DNA of 33,347 nucleotides from Ensifer sp. LC163 (lineage in GTDB: Bacteria; Pseudomonadota; Alphaproteobacteria; Rhizobiales; Rhizobiaceae): contig NZ_MBSS01000029.1 in assembly GCF_001695855.1 (NCBI RefSeq), positions 1-33,347 of the forward strand, written 5' to 3'. Below, piece by piece: positions 15,055 through 24,031 of this stretch. Under the pieces are notes generated by a model. It saw only the letters and a list, made by a program, of their open reading frames with translations, was not told the origin of the DNA and did no database searches. Each line of letters opens with the position of its first letter. The first letter of the stretch is position 1. The position numbers and the translations under genes were made by a program.

Positions 15055-16481
15055 AACCCTTCGACACCGTGATCCGTGGCGGAACCATCGCCACGGCTGC
15101 CGACACCTTTCGCTGCGACATCGGCATCCGCGATGGCGTCATCGCCACACTTGGCCACGACCTGGGCCCAGCGGAGCAGGTAATTGATGCGAGCGGCAAG
15201 CTCGTTCTTCCCGGTGGAATCGACAGCCACGTGCACCTCGCCCAACCGACCGGCGACGAAACCGTGATGGCCGATGACTTCGAGACCGGCACGCGTTCCG
15301 CCGCCTTCGGGGGCAACACCACGGTGCTGCCGTTCGTCATGCAGCAGAAGGGCCAGTCGCTGCGTCAGGCGGTCGCCGACTATCATGCGCTCGCCGAGGG
15401 CAATTGCTACGTCGACGTTTCTTTCCACCTGATATTGACCGACCCGACTCCGAACGTTCTCGGGCAGGAATTGCCGGCACTGGTCGAGGATGGCTACACC
15501 TCGTTCAAGGTGTTCATGACCTACGAGGGATTGGCACTCTCCGACCGCGAGATGCTCGAGGTCATGGACGTGGCGCGCGCGACCGGCGCGCTGGTGATGG
15601 TTCATGCCGAGAACTATGATGCGATCCGCTTCCTGACCGATCGCCTCGAACGGGCCGGAAAAACGGCGCCCTATTACCATGGGCCGTCGCGGCCGATCGT
15701 GGTCGAGCGGGAGGCGACCCATCGCGCGATCTCGCTCGCCGAGATCGTCGATGTCCCGGTCATGATCGTCCATGTCTCCAACCGGGAGTCCATGGAGGAA
15801 ATCCGCCGCGCGCAGAGCAAGGGGCTGAAGGTATATGGCGAGACGTGCCCGCAATATCTGGTGCTCACGGAGAATGACCTGGACGGGCTCAATATGGAGG
15901 GGGCGAAATATGTCTGTTCGCCACCGCCGCGCGACGAGGCAAGCCAGATCGCCTGCTGGGAGGGGCTGCAATCGGGGACATTCTCGGTCTTCTCGTCCGA
16001 TCACTCGCCGTTCCGCTACAATGATCCGCAAGGCAAGTTGCGGGCGAAGGGACGAACGTCGTTCCGATGGGTGCCGAATGGCATTCCGGGCATCGCCACC
16101 CGTCTGCCGATCCTCTTCTCGGAGGGTGTCGTCAAAGGGCGCATCGATCTCAATCGCTTCGTCGCCCTGACCTCGACCAATCACGCCAAGATCTACGGCC
16201 TCTATCCCCGCAAGGGAACCATTGCGGTCGGAGCCGATGCCGACATCGCCATTTGGGATCCGGAACGTGAAGTCACCATCTCGCACGCGCTGCTGAAAGA
16301 CGGCTCGGACTATACGCCTTATGAGGGAATGCGCGTGACGGGCTGGCCCGTTCTGACCACGGTGCGCGGCCGGACGATCGTCGTCGAAGGCTCCCTCGTT
16401 GGCGGCAAGGGACATGGTGCGTATGTTCAGCGCCAAAGAACGTCTACAGGCCGGTTGGCGAGAAAGGGATATGAGCAATGA
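15051..16481 (+). CDS. D-hydantoinase / dihydropyrimidinase
   Basis: 476 residues, cyclic amidohydrolase with a binuclear zinc site. Visible ligands: H60 and H62 in GGIDSHVHL, the carbamylated lysine K153 in TSFKVFM, H185 in MVHAEN, H241 in MIVHVSN, and D317 in SSDHSPF. YGETCPQYL and the PLTSTNHAK-type block (VALTSTNHAKIYGLYP) fit the family. It opens hydantoin or dihydropyrimidine rings to N-carbamoyl amino acids. Usual family length is 460-480. It is coupled to the racemase-like gene by a 4-nt overlap. No N-carbamoylase (hyuC/beta-ureidopropionase) follows inside the window; the amidase upstream, or a lost gene just after 16481, may take that place. Confidence 0.93.
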   Translation: MKPFDTVIRGGTIATAADTFRCDIGIRDGVIATLGHDLGPAEQVIDASGKLVLPGGIDSHVHLAQPTGDETVMADDFETGTRSAAFGGNTTVLPFVMQQKGQSLRQAVADYHALAEGNCYVDVSFHLILTDPTPNVLGQELPALVEDGYTSFKVFMTYEGLALSDREMLEVMDVARATGALVMVHAENYDAIRFLTDRLERAGKTAPYYHGPSRPIVVEREATHRAISLAEIVDVPVMIVHVSNRESMEEIRRAQSKGLKVYGETCPQYLVLTENDLDGLNMEGAKYVCSPPPRDEASQIACWEGLQSGTFSVFSSDHSPFRYNDPQGKLRAKGRTSFRWVPNGIPGIATRLPILFSEGVVKGRIDLNRFVALTSTNHAKIYGLYPRKGTIAVGADADIAIWDPEREVTISHALLKDGSDYTPYEGMRVTGWPVLTTVRGRTIVVEGSLVGGKGHGAYVQRQRTSTGRLARKGYEQ

Positions 16482-16731
16482 CACCCGCGGTGGATTCCAA
16501 CCGCTACCGGAGTTCGTAAAACGACCGCTGGATAAGAGCTGGCAAAGCCGGCGAGCAGGAAAGCCTGTGCCCGATGCCGAGTTCATAAATTGCAAGATTG
16601 CAAAAGCCTCCGCAAACGCTTGCGCAGGCGCGACTACGTGCAAAATCGATGGTCGTCGTTCGAAGCCTATCGAGATCTGCAAGAGCGACGGGCCGGACAG
16701 ATCAAGCCTAACACGAACCGGACGGTCATAG
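16471..16731 (+). CDS. Possible 5' remnant of the gene after the hydantoinase (uncertain)
   Basis: An 86-residue frame starts at an ATG that overlaps the hydantoinase stop by 11 bp, with AGAAAGG just upstream. The first 30 or so residues (MSNDTRGGFQPLPEFVKRPL) look like an ordinary protein start. From about residue 40 the composition changes to Cys/Ala/Lys-rich text that matches no family I know. It may be the truncated head of an operon gene cut by later rearrangement. It may equally be a chance frame. Confidence 0.25.
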   Translation: MSNDTRGGFQPLPEFVKRPLDKSWQSRRAGKPVPDAEFINCKIAKASANACAGATTCKIDGRRSKPIEICKSDGPDRSSLTRTGRS

Positions 16732-17135
16732 AGCTATGTGCGGCCCAGATTTCGGCTGATCGCATCCGTCAACACCGACGCACAGATCCGACGATGTTTT
16801 CGCAATGTGCTGCTAGGGTCGCATCATGTATCATCGGGAACAGAGGCCTCGGCAGTGGAACCCCATGGGTAGGCGCGGTGCGGAACCTCTGGAAGTTTAC
16901 AAGTCTCTGCGCAAACACGCCCCCGCAACCAACGATCCCTGCGATCCACTCAAGCCCTTGCCATGTTGCCGCTGGCAAACCTCAGGGTCGCCGGCAGGTC
17001 GCCGCGCAGCAGGGTGTACCGCGCGGAGCCTACGGACCCCGGCTCCACTCTATGCACGGCGATATCAACCAGATCCGCAACGTGATCGCGCTCCTCAAAA
17101 AACATCCAACTTCGACAACGCGCTGTCGCCTTAAT
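16732..17135. other. Gene-poor stretch between catabolic and lipid regions
   Basis: Several short overlapping frames occur on both strands, none with a recognisable domain. Near 16611 (just upstream) GCAAACGCTTGC is close to a LacI-type palindrome. The stretch lies between two operons transcribed toward each other and may be rearranged DNA. Confidence 0.4.
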
Positions 17136-20018
17136 CTACAGCGAGATGCATGATATCCGGTCATTCTGTTTGCGAGCGGCGGGCGGCTGCTCGGGCTTTG
17201 CCAGTTCCTTCAGATCGGGTTCCCCGCAGCGAGCCAACATGATGTCGCGCACCGCATGTCGCACCTTGATCAGGGCACTGAAATCCGAACCCTCTGGCTG
17301 CACCGGCTCTGTAATTTCGACGCTCAGCGACGCGCGTCTGGGGAACCATTGACCGCCGCGCAGCATCGCTCGCGTCCCATGGATGACGCCAGGCAGGATG
17401 GTGAGACCCGCTTCGGCTGCCACCTTGAACGCGCCAAGATAGAAGCCTGAAAGACCCACCGCCGCGTGAACGTACCCTCCGGGAAGAAGGCCAGTATGCG
17501 GCCTTGCCGCGCCAGGGCGATCAGCGCCGCTGCATCCGCGAGACTGCCAAAGACGTCGTAGCGCTCGACGAACGGAACCCCTAGGCGCCGCAGGAGCAGA
17601 CCTGCTATCAAGCGCCCGGTCAGTTCCCTCTTGGCGACGAAAGCAGGCTCGCCCGGGAGCACCGCTGAAAGGACGAGGGCGTCAGTGTAGCTGGAATGAT
17701 TGAAGACCAGGATCGCGCCCCGCTTCGGGATGCGGCCGATGCCGGTGGTTGTAAGGCGCACGCCCATCGCGGCGAGAGCCGAGCGGGAAATGCCTCTGAC
17801 GGCAGACCATCGCCAGGCAAGGCGCGGGAGAATCAGCACGGCGATGCACCCGAGCAGGAACGCGCTGCCCAGCACCAGCCACCACCAGCCCGCATAGAGG
17901 ATCTCGGTCGACAGCCGTACCACCCGCCTCGCCCGCGCGAAGGCTCCGGCCAGCACCAGGCGCAGCACTTGCTGCCAGACGTCGCGTCGGGCCGCGCCGA
18001 TATGCCCGCTCTCGTAGAGTTCCTTGGCCGCGCTGCGGCGGATCTTGCCGCTCGATGTCTTCGGAACCGCGTGCCGCGGCGCCAGAATAATATCGTCGGG
18101 CGGCGTTCCGGCGATATCGGTCACGACCTCGAGTATGCGTGCGTGCAGCGTCGCCCGAGCATCCGGCTCCGTCTCGCGCGTCTCGGCCAGAACGACAATG
18201 CGCTCGGTGCCAGAGGCCTGATCCGTGGTGCCGAACACCGCGACACCGCCCTTGCGGATTCCGGGAATCGTTCCGATCGCCTCCTCGACTTCCTGCGGAT
18301 AGAGATGGCGGCCGGCGCGGATGATGATGTCCTTCACGCGGCCGGTGACGAACACGTCCCCTGCCGCCATATAGGCGCGATCCCCGCTGTCGAGCCAGCC
18401 GTCACGAAAGAGTTCACGGGTCTTCGTCGTATTGCGGAAATAGCCGCTCGTGGTGGAGGGGCCGCGAAATTCGAGCCTTCCTTCCCTGCGCTCACCCAGT
18501 TCGTGGCCCGCCTCGTCGACGATCCGGATCTCGTGGCCCGGTAGCGGCTGCCCGCAGGCCACGATTTCAAGCGGCCTCGGATATTCGGATGTCGCCGGCG
18601 CCGCAATGCCAGCGGAGCTCAGCCGGGCGCGGTCGACACGCTCGATGACGGGCGGGCGCCCGAGCGGGGGGAAAAGCGAGACCGACCGAACTCTCGGCGA
18701 GGCCATAGACGGGAGCCATCGCCTGAGTCGAAAGACCGTAGCGGCCAAATCGCGCAATGAAGCGGCGCAGGGTCTGCGCGCTTACTGGCTCGGCACCGTT
18801 CGCCACCACCCGCAACGAGCTGAGGTCGAGCCCGGCGAGATCCGCTTCGTCGATCTTGTTCAGGCACAATTCGAAGCCGAAGTTGGGAGAGGCGGAAAAG
18901 GTGGCCCGAAATCGGTGGATCGCCCACAGCCAGGTTTCCGGCCGCACGAGGAAGCTCAGCGGCGACATGGCGTAGAGCGGCGTGGCATAGTGGAGGCACC
19001 CCAGCCACGCACCGATGAGCCCCATGTCGTGATAGAGCGGCAGCCAACTAACGAAGACGTCGTCCGAGCTCGCCTGTATGACCCCACCCATGGCGCGGAT
19101 ATTGGCAAGAAGGTTGGCGTGAGTGAGTAAGACGCCCTTCGGGTCGCCGGTGCTGCCGGACGTGTACTGGATGAGGGCGGTGGAATTGGCATCCGCGAAC
19201 CGGGGCAGGTCCATGTCCGGTGCCGATTTCTCGATATCCTCGACGCTTTCGACCGCGTTCAATGTCTCCACCAGCGCGGCGAACAGGCCTGCGAGCCGCC
19301 GTCCCTCCGGCATCGTGACCAGCAGGCACGCGCCGACGTTGCGCAGGATGCCGGTCTGCCGGCGCAGGTGGTCCTCGAGCTGCGACAGCCTCGATGGTGG
19401 GTAGATGGGGACAGGAACGGCGCCAGCATAAAGAATGCCGAAGAAAGCGACGAAGAAATCGATGCTGGTCGGCAGCATCAGGGCGACCCGTGCCCCAGGC
19501 TCGACGTCGCGGGCAATCAGGCCGCACGCAAACTTGCGCGCTCTTGCTGCGAGTTCTCCGTAGGTGAGATTGCCGAGACTCGTCGCCTCGTCTTGCAGCA
19601 CCGTCACATGTGTCCGGTCGCCATGCCGCGCGGCATGCCATTCGAGGACTTCGACGAGCGTCCGCGCATCTGTAGCAGCGGGAACGGAAAGAAGTAAGGG
19701 AGCCAGTTTCCTTTCAGGAGCGAGACGCTCCCGCGCCGGCCCGGCTTGCTCCAGCGCGTGAAGGAGATCGCCGACCGTTTCGGCCTCGCCGATGGCCCGC
19801 GCGAGTAATCTTACGTGGAATGCACGCTCGATCCGCAGGATCAGTTCGGTCCTGCTGAGACTGTCGATCCCCAAATCGCGCTCGATCCTGCTCGACGGGA
19901 TGACGTTGATGAACCTGGCGCGCTGGGGATGCAGTTCGCGCACGAGGTCCTCGACGACCTCGATCAGATCACGCGCGCGCAATTCCCGCACCCATGACGG
20001 GCAAATCCGACTGCTCAA
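17136..20018 (-). pseudogene. ACP - fatty-acyl-AMP ligase - PlsC acyltransferase fusion, two frameshifts
   Basis: The reverse strand encodes one long protein in three frames. The first part (from TTG at 20018) has a carrier domain with the 4'-phosphopantetheine serine S53 in GIDSLSR. An AMP-binding domain follows, with YTSGSTGDPKG at 285-295 and SWLPLYHDMGLIG, typical of fatty-acyl-AMP ligases. A run of six C (six G at 18666-18671 on the plus strand) shifts the frame by +1; five would restore it. The adenylate domain then continues (GWLDSGDRAYM, KTSSGKIRRSA) into two membrane segments and a PlsC domain with NHSSYTD and FFPEGTF. A missing base near 17475 shifts the frame again; the last part ends at 17136. 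All domains are otherwise intact, so this is a very recent pseudogene or holds two sequencing errors. Confidence 0.85.
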
Positions 20019-20410
20019 ATTGCTTCAAATGGACGAAGGAGTGGATTCGGTAACGTCTGTTGCCAATACCGATTAAACCCTCGGCCACCCGTTATTCTCT
20101 ATACCGGTCGCGTCGGCAGTCAAGGGAATTTGACGGCCTCATCGACGCCCCGTGGACATGGAGAACACGCTTTGCCAAGTCCACCCCGATCATCGTATCC
20201 TCAATTCGCCGTCCTTTCCGCTTTGTGGCTCATTGACCACATGCTTCATGGTACTTTCGCCATCAGGAAGGGCGGCAACCATCCCATCTGCCAGGCGATG
20301 TTAGTGGGCGAACGTAACGTCTTCCCAATTTCCGGTTGAAATCAGGGATATCTCGGTTAAACTGTTTGAGGCACCGAGGAATTACACAAATCCGACTGAC
20401 GTCGGAGAGG
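20019..20410. other. Divergent intergenic region before the lanthanide-uptake operon
   Basis: This separates the reverse-strand acyl-ligase fusion from the forward ABC operon. No convincing gene; a 69-residue frame at 20130-20339 has no known family. Both promoters should lie here, but no clean -35/-10 pair stands out. Confidence 0.4.
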
Positions 20411-21676
20411 GTGTATTTCGTCGATCAAGTGGGATGTGCGGTGCTCTATGCCCTCATACTCGTTGTCTCTGCTCTGCTTTGGGCTACAAGCCTCTCCAGC
20501 GCCGTTGCGCAGGAGCCTTCAAACGCGCTGTCCGATAAGACGGCGAAGGCCGAGCCGGTTTCGGAGATCAAGTTAGGCTACCTTCGTGCCTATGCACCCC
20601 AGCTCGCCCTTTCGGTGCTGGACGTGCCGCCGCGTGACGAAGGTGTCGCGGGAGCGAAGGTAGCTGTCGGCGACAACAACACGACCGGTACCTTCCTTGG
20701 GCAGAAGTTCACGCTCGATGTGTCCGAAGTGAGGCCCGACGCCGACGTCGTGCCGGCCTTCAATGACATGGTGTCGAAGGGTGCCCTCTACATTCTCGCA
20801 GATCTTTCCGCCACGCAGCTTCTGTCGATTGCCGATCTCGCTCGCGACAAGGGCGTCCTGATCTTGAACGTTGGCGCCACGGACGACCGTCTGCGCGAGG
20901 AGGAATGCAGCGCGAACACCTTTCACACGGCGCCAACGCGCACCATGCTCGCCGACGGGCTGGCACAATATCTGATCTGGAAGCAGTGGCGCCGGTGGGT
21001 GCTGATCTACGGTTCTCATGAGCCCGACAAGCTGTTCGCCGATGCGCTCCGTCGCGCCGCCACGCGTTTTGGCGGCGAGATTGTCGCGGAAAAGGAGTTC
21101 ACCGACACCGGCACGGCGCGGCGGACGGATACCGGTGTGGTTCAGATCCAACGACAGATGCCCGTCTTCACACAGGGGTTTCCCGATCACGATGTGATGC
21201 TCGTGGCAGACGAAAGCGAGGTTTTCGGAACCTATGTGCCGTTCCGGACCTGGATGCCGCGGCCGGTGGCTGGAACCGCCGGTCTGATACCTTCCGCGTG
21301 GCACCCGGCCAGCGAGCAATGGGGCGGCACGCAGATACAGAACCGTTTCGCCAAGGCTAATGGCCGACGAATGTTGTCGAAAGACATGGCCGCTTGGACG
21401 GCAGCCAGGATTATCGGCGAGGCTGCCACGCGCACGCAAAGCGCGGATCCCGAAGAACTCGCAGACTTCATTCGCGCCGATGATTTCTCGATTGCAGCTT
21501 TCAAGGGGCAGAAGCTGACCTTCCGGAAATGGAACTGGCAATTGCGCCAGCCCATCTTTCTTGGAGACGGCCGTTCCGTCGTATCGACCTCACCCCAGGA
21601 AGGATTCCTGCATCAGTTCTCCGAACTCGACACGCTCGGGATCGATCAGCCCGAGACGCGATGTGTGTTGAAATAG
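20411..21676 (+). CDS. lutA: ABC transporter substrate-binding protein of PQQ/lanthanide system (LutA/PedB-like)
   Basis: About 421 residues from GTG 20411, with a hydrophobic signal (ALILVVSALLWATSLSSAVA). The type I periplasmic-binding fold shows LADLSATQLLSIADLARDKG, EEECSANTFHTAPTRTMLAD and WVLIYGSHEPDKLF. This is the branched-chain-amino-acid-like binding protein found in operons with PQQ alcohol dehydrogenases. Its relatives LutA (Methylorubrum) and PedB (Pseudomonas putida) serve lanthanide-dependent growth. Start uncertain: GGAGAGG touches the GTG at 20411, and alternatives are TTG 20336 and GTG 20429. It leads a tight operon with the beta-propeller, cupredoxin-like protein, ATPase and permease. 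Ligand (metal, chelate or alcohol) is inferred. Confidence 0.85.
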   Translation: MYFVDQVGCAVLYALILVVSALLWATSLSSAVAQEPSNALSDKTAKAEPVSEIKLGYLRAYAPQLALSVLDVPPRDEGVAGAKVAVGDNNTTGTFLGQKFTLDVSEVRPDADVVPAFNDMVSKGALYILADLSATQLLSIADLARDKGVLILNVGATDDRLREEECSANTFHTAPTRTMLADGLAQYLIWKQWRRWVLIYGSHEPDKLFADALRRAATRFGGEIVAEKEFTDTGTARRTDTGVVQIQRQMPVFTQGFPDHDVMLVADESEVFGTYVPFRTWMPRPVAGTAGLIPSAWHPASEQWGGTQIQNRFAKANGRRMLSKDMAAWTAARIIGEAATRTQSADPEELADFIRADDFSIAAFKGQKLTFRKWNWQLRQPIFLGDGRSVVSTSPQEGFLHQFSELDTLGIDQPETRCVLK

Positions 21677-21701
21677 CTTCAAAAAACAGGGAGAGAACCA
21701 G

Positions 21702-22679
21702 ATGTTCCGACGACTGACGTTTCTTTCGGCCGGATTTGTTGTGGCTGCAGGTATCTGTTCCCCCGCATTCGCCTACATGGTCTATGTCTCCAACGAGAAG
21801 GACAACACGGTATCCGTGGTCGATTCGACCACGAAGGAGGTGGTCCGGACGATCGATGTCGGCCAGCGGCCGCGCGGCATTACGATTTCGCACGACGGTA
21901 AATTCATCTACCTGTGCGCAAGCGACGACGACACGATCGAAATCATCGATACGGCCACTTACGAAATTGTCGGATCGCTGCCATCCGGACCGGACCCCGA
22001 ACTGTTCGTCCTCTCCCCTGATGGCAAGACGCTCTACGTCGCCAATGAAGACGACAATCTGGTCACCGTCATCGACCTTGAAAGCAGACATGTGCGGGCG
22101 GAGGTGCCGGTCGGCGTCGAACCCGAGGGAATGGGCATCAGCCCGGACGGGAAGTCGATGGTCAATACCTCGGAAACGACCAACATGGCACACTTCATCG
22201 ATACCGAAACCAACGAGATCACCCACAATGTCCTCGTTGATGCCCGACCACGGTTCGCGGAGTTCAAGCCCGACAACTCGGAGGTCTGGGTCAGCGCCGA
22301 AATCGGCGGCACTGTCTCCGTTATCGACAATGCGAGCCGTGAGATAAAGCACAAGATCACCTTCGAGATTCCCGGCTTGCGCTCAGAATCGATCCAGCCG
22401 GTCGGCGTGCGTATCACGGCCGACGGCACGAAGGCCTATGTGGCGCTCGGCCCCGCCAACCGCGTGGCTGTGGTCAATGCCAAGACTTACGAGGTTGAAA
22501 AATACGTGCTTGTCGGGCAGCGGGTCTGGCAGCTCGCGTTCACGCCCGATCAGAAGTCGATCATCAGCACCAACGGAGTTTCCAACGATATCACTTTCAT
22601 CGACGTGGCTACCGATGAACCAATTCAATCCGTGACCGTCGGGGCGTTGCCCTGGGGTGTGGTCGTGAGCCCGAACTGA
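21702..22679 (+). CDS. YVTN-type beta-propeller, PQQ-dependent catabolism-associated
   Basis: 325 residues with a signal peptide (SAGFVVAAGICSPAFA). It is built of about seven YVTN-like blades of roughly 42 residues, each with a variant of VYVSNEKDNTVSVVDS, T.EVVRTI.VG..P.GI..SPDG, seen again at TLYVANEDDNLVTVID and KAYVALGPANRVAVVN. Such proteins accompany the PQQ-type ABC system (PedA2-like position). ATG 21702 follows GGGAGAG, 25 bp after the binding protein. Being periplasmic and propeller-shaped, it could hold the imported metal or cofactor, or assist XoxF; it lacks the tryptophan docking motifs of PQQ dehydrogenases. Confidence 0.87.
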   Translation: MFRRLTFLSAGFVVAAGICSPAFAYMVYVSNEKDNTVSVVDSTTKEVVRTIDVGQRPRGITISHDGKFIYLCASDDDTIEIIDTATYEIVGSLPSGPDPELFVLSPDGKTLYVANEDDNLVTVIDLESRHVRAEVPVGVEPEGMGISPDGKSMVNTSETTNMAHFIDTETNEITHNVLVDARPRFAEFKPDNSEVWVSAEIGGTVSVIDNASREIKHKITFEIPGLRSESIQPVGVRITADGTKAYVALGPANRVAVVNAKTYEVEKYVLVGQRVWQLAFTPDQKSIISTNGVSNDITFIDVATDEPIQSVTVGALPWGVVVSPN

Positions 22680-22716
22680 GGTGTTGGACAAAAGCTCGCT
22701 TGCGAAGGAGGAGGAC

Positions 22717-23199
22717 ATGCAGAGATATCGGAAATTCGCACTAGCGGCGTTTCTCGGAATAGCCTTGTCAGTGACGCCCAGCGCCGGGCAAGATGCAGAT
22801 GATGATGACGACGCAGTGCCGTCACCGACCTCAGTTCCCGAGCGGGTGACGCGGGCCAGCAAGGATGTCCCCGAACTGGTCCTCGGATCGGCTGCCGACA
22901 GTTTCGCCGTCAACCAGAAGGATTTTGAACTGATCGCCGGACAGGGCTACCGTTGGAAAATCACCTCGGCGGCCGGCTTGGAGTATAAATTTGCAACGGA
23001 CCTTTTCCGCAATGTCTGGATGAACCAGATCGTCATCGACGATCTTGAGGTTCACATGAACGGTGCGCCTGCATGGCTAGAGTTCGACTCGGCAGGCACC
23101 ATGCAGGTGCAGTTCACAACGGTTCGACCAGGCAACTACACCTGGTCCGTTCCAGACCTCGCCGACAAAGGCATGAAGGGAACGATCACCATCAAATAG
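22717..23199 (+). CDS. Exported cupredoxin-like small protein with acidic run
   Basis: 160 residues. Signal peptide FALAAFLGIALSVTPSAG, then an acidic stretch QDADDDDDAVPSP, then a domain ending VRPGNYTWSVPDLADKGMKG plus TITIK, which has the closing strand pattern of cupredoxins. The copper ligands of type 1 sites are absent: the mature part has no Cys and only one His (EVHMNG). ATG 22717 is chosen because GGAGGAGGA lies just upstream; an earlier frame start at 22681 abuts the previous stop. Sitting between the propeller and the ATPase, it is a good candidate for a periplasmic metal-binding or scaffold protein of lanthanide uptake. Function not known. Confidence 0.85.
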   Translation: MQRYRKFALAAFLGIALSVTPSAGQDADDDDDAVPSPTSVPERVTRASKDVPELVLGSAADSFAVNQKDFELIAGQGYRWKITSAAGLEYKFATDLFRNVWMNQIVIDDLEVHMNGAPAWLEFDSAGTMQVQFTTVRPGNYTWSVPDLADKGMKGTITIK

Positions 23200-23242
23200 G
23201 CCGGGATGCGGACTATCCATGCTGTTCGCCCAGGAGGACGCC

Positions 23243-24031
23243 ATGCAGGATGTGAAGTCGAATGATGAAGTGAGTGTGCCTCCCGCACTCGACGTGTCGG
23301 CGGTCGGTCATTGCTTTGGCCGGAAGCAGGTCCTGTCCGACATTTCTTTTTCAATAGCGCCCGGCCACTTTACCGTCTTGCTCGGCCTCAATGGGGCCGG
23401 CAAGACGACGCTGTTTTCGTTGATCAGCCACCTCTACGACACGCGCCAAGGGGCAATCCACATCTTCGGCCATGATATCAGCAGGGAACCGGGGGAGGCG
23501 CTTCGCCGACTTGGTATCGTCTTTCAGGCGCGTACATTGGATCTCGATCTCAGCGTCTACCAGAACCTTTCTTACCATGCCTCCTTGCATGGCATCGGCC
23601 ATGCACAGGCCCTGGAACGGATCAGGACATTACTTGCGCAGGTCAATATGAGCGACCGGCTCTATGATAAGGCGCGCAGCCTTTCCGGCGGACAAATGCG
23701 GCGCATCGAAATTGCCCGGGCTCTGTTGCATCGGCCGCCGCTGTTGCTGCTCGACGAGGCGACCGTGGGGCTGGACATCCAGTCGCGTGCCGAGATCCTC
23801 GCCATGATCCGCGACCTTGTGGTCACCGATGGCATCAGCGTTTTCTGGGCGACCCACCTGATCGACGAGGTCGAGAGTAACGATGATGTGGTCGTCCTCG
23901 ACAAGGGAAGGGTGCTTGCGCAGGGCAGGGTGTCAGATGTCGTACGCTCGGCTGGTTCGGACAACATTCGCCAGGCGTTCGCATCCTTGACGGGGCTGGT
24001 TTCGGTTTTACCCGAGGGCGCCTGCCTATGA
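23243..24031 (+). CDS. lutE: ABC transporter ATP-binding protein, PQQ/lanthanide system (LutE/PedA1-like)
   Basis: 262 residues. Walker A GLNGAGKTTLF, Q-loop FQARTLDLDLSVYQNL, signature LSGGQMRRIEIARALL, Walker B LLLLDEATVGLD, and the switch histidine in VFWATHLIDEV are all present. ATG 23243 has CAGGAGGA upstream. The ATG of the permease overlaps its stop (ATGA at 24028). It energises the permease downstream; the DrrA-like architecture matches the ATPase of PQQ alcohol dehydrogenase-linked ABC systems. Confidence 0.92.
   Translation: MQDVKSNDEVSVPPALDVSAVGHCFGRKQVLSDISFSIAPGHFTVLLGLNGAGKTTLFSLISHLYDTRQGAIHIFGHDISREPGEALRRLGIVFQARTLDLDLSVYQNLSYHASLHGIGHAQALERIRTLLAQVNMSDRLYDKARSLSGGQMRRIEIARALLHRPPLLLLDEATVGLDIQSRAEILAMIRDLVVTDGISVFWATHLIDEVESNDDVVVLDKGRVLAQGRVSDVVRSAGSDNIRQAFASLTGLVSVLPEGACL

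Noticed and set aside
14466-16682. A 738-residue open frame on the minus strand across the racemase-like and hydantoinase genes
   Set aside because: It lies antisense to two genes with clear catalytic motifs; it is an Arg/Asp/Gly-rich low-complexity shadow produced by GC-rich third positions and has no domain.
18666-18671. Programmed frameshifting at the six-G run in the acyl-ligase fusion
   Set aside because: The run could slip, but there is no stimulatory structure or slippery heptamer that I can defend, and a second independent break near 17475 makes error or decay the simpler explanation.
20130-20339. A 69-residue plus-strand frame before the lanthanide-uptake operon
   Set aside because: No ribosome site, no recognisable family, and it ends at the start of the region that should hold the promoter.
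22717-23199. Azurin/plastocyanin-type blue copper protein
   Set aside because: The closing strand resembles a cupredoxin, but the Cys and His ligands needed for a type 1 copper site are missing.
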